From: Candidatus Nanosynbacter sp. HMT-352
GTDB taxonomy: Bacteria; Patescibacteriota; Saccharimonadia; Saccharimonadales; Saccharimonadaceae
Assembly (NCBI RefSeq): GCF_021222645.1
Contig: NZ_CP089520.1
Coordinates: forward strand, 1 to 64,000
Reading direction: 5' to 3'
DNA: 64,000 nucleotides
The notes beneath the pieces were generated by a model, which worked only from the letters and a program-made list of their open reading frames with translations, ran no database searches and had not been told where the DNA came from. Positions 59,868 through 64,000 of the stretch are shown one piece after another (position 1 is the stretch's first letter; each line of letters opens with the position of its first letter). Made by a program: the position numbers and the translations under genes.

Positions 59868-60314
59868 ATGAATCCCGAACTGCCACAAGTTAATAGTAAT
59901 CCTGAGGTGCAGCCACAAAATATAGGTGGCGGTGAGTATAATGTAGAAAATACATCATTAAATCCTGAAGTCGGAAGAGAGTCTGAGCAGTCTCTTGGTG
60001 CTAGGGTTGAACAATATAATAATATCCCCGTGGCTTTGCCTGTTGATAATACTACAACAGTTCCTTTATCTCAATCTCAAAACGACGATCAAAGTACGAA
60101 TCAGTCAGGGGTGGTAGCTGATGATGATACTCCTCTAGTGGCAGCGGATGAAGACTTGATAGAAAGAGAGTGGGTGGATAAAGTTAAAAAGATTATAGCT
60201 TTAACAAAAGATAATCCTTATGAGAGGAATAGAGTTATTGCGCAGCTGCAGGCTGATTATTTAAAAAAACGATATAATAAGACTTTAGGTCAAAATGACG
60301 ACGGTAGTAAGTAG
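59868..60314 (+). CDS. Acidic Asn/Gln-rich hypothetical protein
   Basis: 148 residues. Residues 1-95 are disordered (Asn, Gln, Pro, Ser-rich); residues about 98-140 form a basic helix pair (EREWVDKVKKIIALTKDNPYERNRVIAQLQADYLKKRYNK with the length kept short here). There is no membrane segment. It is 8 nt before the TraG-like ATPase gene and is probably its partner. This architecture recurs beside such ATPases in CPR genomes (family knowledge, from memory). Confidence 0.7.
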   Translation: MNPELPQVNSNPEVQPQNIGGGEYNVENTSLNPEVGRESEQSLGARVEQYNNIPVALPVDNTTTVPLSQSQNDDQSTNQSGVVADDDTPLVAADEDLIEREWVDKVKKIIALTKDNPYERNRVIAQLQADYLKKRYNKTLGQNDDGSK

Positions 60315-60322
60315 GGTTTTAT

Positions 60323-63220
60323 ATGGGTGCGGGTCCTTTGATAGTTAGTTTTATCGCGATTGTTATTATAAGCGCTGGTTCTGCGGTAGCTTTTGTATTG
60401 TATCGTAACATGCTGAGGGAAGCCAAAAATTATGAACGAGGCTTGAAGATGGTGCCGTTGCTTATACATTTACCTCCAACAAGTGAAGATGTAGATAGTT
60501 CAAATCGAGATGAGCGAGATTTAACTGAAGAGGTGCTGTCGCAAGCCCAGGTGATGTACAATATTATTTCAAGTACAGCGACTAAAGGATTCAAAAGCAA
60601 AGTCTACGGCCAGCGTCATATGTCGTTTGAGATTGTTGCTCATGGTGGACTGGTTCATTATTACGCCGTCGTTCCGCTAGTGTTGGTTGATGTTATTCGT
60701 CAAGCTGTAGCGGCAGCATATCCTTCTGCTCGACTAGAAGAAGTATCTGATACTAATATATTTAGTAAGGTCGGCAAGATGAGTGGAACTATCGGCGGCG
60801 AATTCACTCTGAAAAAGTCCTTTGTTTATCCAATATCGACTTATCAGGAGTCAAAAAGGGATGCTTCTAGGGCATTATTAAATGCTTTATCTTCGGCGTC
60901 CAAAGAAGATGGAATAGGCGTGCAATTTTTACTACGTCCGGCGTATGACGGCTGGTCCAAAGCATCGGAGTCTCATATTGACGGCATGAAGAAAAATAAG
61001 GGCAAGAAGAAAGGCTTTGGAGGCGTTGCTCCTATGGATATTATGGAGGCCCTGTGGAAACCGCCAGAGAATAATGAAAAAGACGGCGGCTCTAATTCTG
61101 AGGACAAGCAGCTAACGTCTTTAGAGCAGGCGGAAGTGGATGCTATTAGCGAAAAAGCTCGTTATCCTGCATATGAGGTTTTGGTGCGTGTTGTGATTTC
61201 TTCAAATACTGCGGCGCGCTCCCAAGTGTTGTTAAAAAATATAATAGCAGCCTTTTCGCTGTTTGACTCACCTCGTAATAACGGGTTTAAGTTTTCTTTA
61301 ACCAGGAATGTTGAGGAAATGACAACAGCATATATTATGAGATTCTTTCCTCAAGAAACTCGTAGTAATATCCTCAACAGTGTGGAAATGGCAACATTAT
61401 TCCACCTGCCTGGGGCTAGTGCAATTCCAACTTCGCAGGTTAAACGACAAATGTCCAAGCAGGTTGATGGTCCAACGGATGTTTTGGATGAGGGTTTGTT
61501 GATTGGCTATAACGAGTTTCGAGGGGTTAAAAAACCTATTCGCATTGGAACTAAAGATCGCCGCCGTCATGTATATATTATTGGTCAAACGGGTGTTGGT
61601 AAATCTGTCTTGCAGGAGAATATGGCTTATCAAGATATGATGGACGGTCGAGGATTTGCCTTTATTGATCCACATGGTGACTTGGTTGAGTCTTTATTGG
61701 GTAAGGTTCCAAAAGAGCGCGTCGAGGATATTATCTACTTTAATCCTGCTGACATGACTAATCCAATTGGCTTAAATATGTTTGAATTTGATACGCCAGA
61801 TCAAAAGGACTTTTTAGTTCAAGAGGCGATTAATATGTTGTATGGGCTTTATGACCCAGGCCATACAGGAATTGTTGGTCCTCGTTTGGAGCATATTTTT
61901 AGGAACTGTGCCTTGTTATTGATGTCAGATCCTGCTGGCGGGACATTTATTGATGTACCAAAGTGTCTTATCGACCCCGAGTTCGTTAAGAGTAAGCTGA
62001 AATACGTAAAAGATCAGCAGGTTATTGATTTTTGGACAAAGGAATTTCCTGCATCACAGAGGTCAAATGAGGCGGGTGAGGTTATTTCGTGGGTTGTATC
62101 AAAGTTTGGTCCATTTATTTCCAATGATGCAATGCGCAATATCATTGGTCAGACGAAATCTGGATTTAATTTGCGCGAAATTATGGACAATAATAAGATT
62201 TTGCTGGTTAACTTGTCGAAAGGTAAGATGGGTGAGCTTAACTCTAAGCTTTTGGGTATTATCTTTGTGATGAAGTTTCAAGCAGCAGCAATGTCTCGAG
62301 CGGACATTCCAGAGGATCAACGAGTTGACTTTTCGTTGTATGTTGATGAGTTTCAGAACTTTGCTACTGATAGTTTTGAGTCTATTTTATCTGAGGCTCG
62401 TAAGTATAAGCTGAGTCTTATTATGGGTAACCAGTTTATGACTCAGTTAACAGATAAAATACGAGAAGCCATTATTGGTAACGTTGGTACAGTTATCTCT
62501 GGGCGTATTGGTGTAACGGATGCCGAATTGATGGTTAAGAAATTTCAACCAACTTTCGATGTTGATGATTTGGCAAAATTGCCAAACTTCCAATCCATAA
62601 CATCTGTGATGATTAATAATGTTCCGTCTGCGCCATTTAGTATGAATTGGGTTCCTCCGATGGGGCAGGTTAATAGTCAGCTTAGAGATGCGCTAGTAAG
62701 GCTATCTGCCGCTAAATACGGAAGGCCGCGAGCTGTTGTTGAGAAAGAGATATTTGATAGGATTAGAGGTAGTGTACAACCAAAGACAGGCCCTTCTCAG
62801 TTAGCGTCTTCTACTAGCCAGAAACCATCGGGTGGCGGGTCGTCGTTCTTGGATGAGTGGTTAGCAAAGAGGCAGCAGTTGGGTGGAAAGCCGGCTACTA
62901 ATCCGTCGGTAAAACCAATGAATCTGCAGTCTTCTTCGCAAATGCAGAATACACAAAGTCGACCGGAGGTGATCGGTGGTGTTGCTCCGTTTAGTGTGGA
63001 TGGTGTAGATGCTGTGGCTCCTAGCTTTGATAATAGTCGACGAGATCAATCCTCTGTACTAGATAATGCTACTGTTAATAAACCAAGTATATCTATGACT
63101 ACAGGTGATAATTCTACCTATTCCGTAAATACAAAACCGAGCCAACCTGTGGTTAAGAATCGGCTCGATTTGCGTGGCGGTGATGGTGACGATAATGAAA
63201 TAATGATCAGTTTACGATAA
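60323..63220 (+). CDS. TraG/VirD4-like membrane ATPase
   Basis: 965 residues. One membrane helix (about 5-27), then a region of about 350 residues unlike plasmid TraG, with a disordered Lys-rich insert near residues 225-240. The ATPase core follows: Walker A GQTGVGKS near residue 421, FIDPHGDLVESLL, and Walker B LYVDEFQNF. It ends in a disordered Ser/Gln-rich tail of about 130 residues. Such proteins couple DNA or protein substrates to type IV secretion channels. No relaxase, VirB4 or other T4SS gene is in the window, so it may serve a CPR-specific export system. Confidence 0.85.
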   Translation: MGAGPLIVSFIAIVIISAGSAVAFVLYRNMLREAKNYERGLKMVPLLIHLPPTSEDVDSSNRDERDLTEEVLSQAQVMYNIISSTATKGFKSKVYGQRHMSFEIVAHGGLVHYYAVVPLVLVDVIRQAVAAAYPSARLEEVSDTNIFSKVGKMSGTIGGEFTLKKSFVYPISTYQESKRDASRALLNALSSASKEDGIGVQFLLRPAYDGWSKASESHIDGMKKNKGKKKGFGGVAPMDIMEALWKPPENNEKDGGSNSEDKQLTSLEQAEVDAISEKARYPAYEVLVRVVISSNTAARSQVLLKNIIAAFSLFDSPRNNGFKFSLTRNVEEMTTAYIMRFFPQETRSNILNSVEMATLFHLPGASAIPTSQVKRQMSKQVDGPTDVLDEGLLIGYNEFRGVKKPIRIGTKDRRRHVYIIGQTGVGKSVLQENMAYQDMMDGRGFAFIDPHGDLVESLLGKVPKERVEDIIYFNPADMTNPIGLNMFEFDTPDQKDFLVQEAINMLYGLYDPGHTGIVGPRLEHIFRNCALLLMSDPAGGTFIDVPKCLIDPEFVKSKLKYVKDQQVIDFWTKEFPASQRSNEAGEVISWVVSKFGPFISNDAMRNIIGQTKSGFNLREIMDNNKILLVNLSKGKMGELNSKLLGIIFVMKFQAAAMSRADIPEDQRVDFSLYVDEFQNFATDSFESILSEARKYKLSLIMGNQFMTQLTDKIREAIIGNVGTVISGRIGVTDAELMVKKFQPTFDVDDLAKLPNFQSITSVMINNVPSAPFSMNWVPPMGQVNSQLRDALVRLSAAKYGRPRAVVEKEIFDRIRGSVQPKTGPSQLASSTSQKPSGGGSSFLDEWLAKRQQLGGKPATNPSVKPMNLQSSSQMQNTQSRPEVIGGVAPFSVDGVDAVAPSFDNSRRDQSSVLDNATVNKPSISMTTGDNSTYSVNTKPSQPVVKNRLDLRGGDGDDNEIMISLR

Positions 63221-63228
63221 AGCTATTT

Positions 63229-63249
63229 AATATCTAATCAGATATTTTT
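63229..63249. terminator. Weak convergent terminator
   Basis: AATATCT (63229-63235) pairs with AGATATT (63240-63246), followed by TTT. It overlaps the stop of the minus-strand gene. Confidence 0.5.
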
Positions 63250-63807
63250 CCTGTTGTTGATGAAGCCTACTCGAGCGTATTCAATAACAGCACCGATAGA
63301 CCAACCAGCCACAAACAGGATAATAGTTTCTGATCCTGATAGCAGATATCCGTATCGTTTTGCAATAAAATATACAGCAATAGAGGCTATTGCTCCTAGG
63401 GCGCCAGAGATAATTAAGTTAGGGCGGGCGATGGTATTGCCGATTGCATCACTAGTCTTTTCGACAACTGGATTATGAATGACTTTACTGAAAGCTCTGG
63501 ATGGGGCTGACAATTGGTCTTGTACATTTGCCAAAGTCTTCTTGTATGAAGCTTCGATATCTTTTTTGGTAAGAGGTTTATCTTCTTTTATCTCTTTAGA
63601 CTCTTTTTGTTCTTGCTGCTTTTCTTGGCGGGTGGCAATTTCTATAGCCTCGTGCTTGATATTATTCTCGTTCTCAGTATTTGATTTTTCTTTTTCAATC
63701 GCCCTTTCTAGGGATCTTTCGATCTCAGCAGCTTTCTCTCTACTCAAATCTGCTAGTTCTTTTGTATCTACGGCATTCTCTACGGTAGATTTTAATTTTT
63801 CACTCAT
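63238..63807 (-). CDS. Coiled-coil membrane protein
   Basis: 189 residues. A long charged N-terminal helix (residues 1-75, Glu/Lys-rich, strong coiled-coil character) and a linker precede two C-terminal membrane helices (about 130-150 and 156-178). GGAGG lies 8 nt before the ATG and overlaps the stop of the LPKTG gene, so the two genes are translationally coupled. It may organise or anchor the surface protein at the membrane; this is inference. Confidence 0.75.
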   Translation of the reverse strand: MSEKLKSTVENAVDTKELADLSREKAAEIERSLERAIEKEKSNTENENNIKHEAIEIATRQEKQQEQKESKEIKEDKPLTKKDIEASYKKTLANVQDQLSAPSRAFSKVIHNPVVEKTSDAIGNTIARPNLIISGALGAIASIAVYFIAKRYGYLLSGSETIILFVAGWSIGAVIEYARVGFINNRKNI

Positions 63808-63818
63808 TTTTTTACCTC

Positions 63819-64000
63819 CTATAAAGTTCCTGCGGACATATCTCGTCGAACGATTCTAACTTCTTTATTTAATTGACGTGATCTAGCGTAGAAGTATACG
63901 ACCACGGCTGCAATAATTCCTGCGAACATCATGTTCTCGCTAGCACCGGTTTTTGGCAGTTGTGAAGTGGTTTGTTCAATAACTTTCGGTGCAGGGCAGT
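63819..64000 (-). CDS. LPKTG surface protein (3' part)
   Basis: Partial: the frame runs off the window at 64000 and stops at 63819-63821. The visible 60 residues contain the sortase signal QLPKTGASEN, a hydrophobic segment (MMFAGIIAAVVVYFYA) and a basic stretch (RSRQLNKEVRIVRRD). This is a standard sortase-anchored C-terminus, with a slightly longer cytoplasmic tail than usual. Its probable partner is the sortase at 12887-13495. Confidence 0.85.
   Translation of the reverse strand, partial: CPAPKVIEQTTSQLPKTGASENMMFAGIIAAVVVYFYARSRQLNKEVRIVRRDMSAGTL

Noticed and set aside
1-64000. CRISPR arrays, insertion sequences or prophage
   Set aside because: No regularly spaced repeats, transposase, integrase of phage type or phage structural genes were seen; the only recombinase is Xer-like.

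Overview
The window looks like the chromosome of a reduced, Gram-positive-like bacterium, most likely Candidatus Saccharibacteria (TM7) in the Patescibacteria/CPR. This is inferred, not proven, from the mix of a sortase plus an LPKTG surface protein, RNase J, PNPase, a full type IV pilus locus, a TraG/VirD4-like ATPase, trimmed housekeeping enzymes and the absence of biosynthetic operons. TGA is an ordinary stop codon here, so this is not an SR1/Gracilibacteria-type code.

Layout. 1-9.6 kb: replication and repair (dnaG, rpoD, a CoaE-like kinase, polA, mutM, holA), ending in a decayed AlkD-like gene. 9.6-17.2 kb: rpsT, a DHH-fold pseudoenzyme, truB, rpsO, sortase, pnp and a pair of paralogous membrane-anchored proteins, one only a remnant. 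17.3-28.7 kb: family-4 uracil-DNA glycosylase, an Rrf2-YhgE pair, RNase J, ftsK, rpsF-ssb-rpsR-efp-tlyA and ychF. 28.7-43.1 kb: a 991-residue exported protein followed by pilM-N-O, pilB-T-C, prepilin peptidase, four pilin-like proteins and a PilX-like protein. 43.1-54.4 kb: a Xer recombinase, ndk, three tRNAs, membrane proteins, a glycosyltransferase, nrdR, an unlisted 41-residue gene, thrS, miaA, an HTH protein, an MBL-fold pseudoenzyme, rpmB and a site-2 protease. 54.4-59.4 kb: an RNA-rich region with a 6S-like RNA, RNase P RNA, infC-rpmI-rplT, comM, tmRNA, a candidate minus-strand small RNA and a candidate structured RNA of about 310 nt. 59.4-64 kb: a TraG-like ATPase with small membrane or acidic partners, facing an operon of an LPKTG protein and a coiled-coil membrane protein.

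Three themes run through the window. First, at least fifteen genes have a -10 box (often TGN-TATAAT) 6 or 7 nt before the start codon, so the transcript should begin at or next to the start codon (leaderless mRNA). Operon-internal genes instead use AAGGAG-type ribosome binding sites. Two membrane-protein genes begin 4 and 5 nt after a tRNA CCA end, so tRNA processing could itself create their leaderless mRNAs. Second, several proteins have lost metal-ligand residues while keeping their fold: DnaG zinc site, UDG4 Fe-S cysteines, PilB tetracysteine, an MBL-fold protein, a DHH-fold protein and an Rrf2 regulator. Other metal sites are intact (MutM, PilD, NrdR, ThrRS, RNase J). Third, the regulatory RNA content is dense, including an ATT-initiated infC, a pnp leader hairpin and an NrdR box at its own gene.

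The pilus, ComM and Xer genes fit DNA uptake and recombination or host contact. The sortase and LPKTG protein fit surface display on a host-attached cell.
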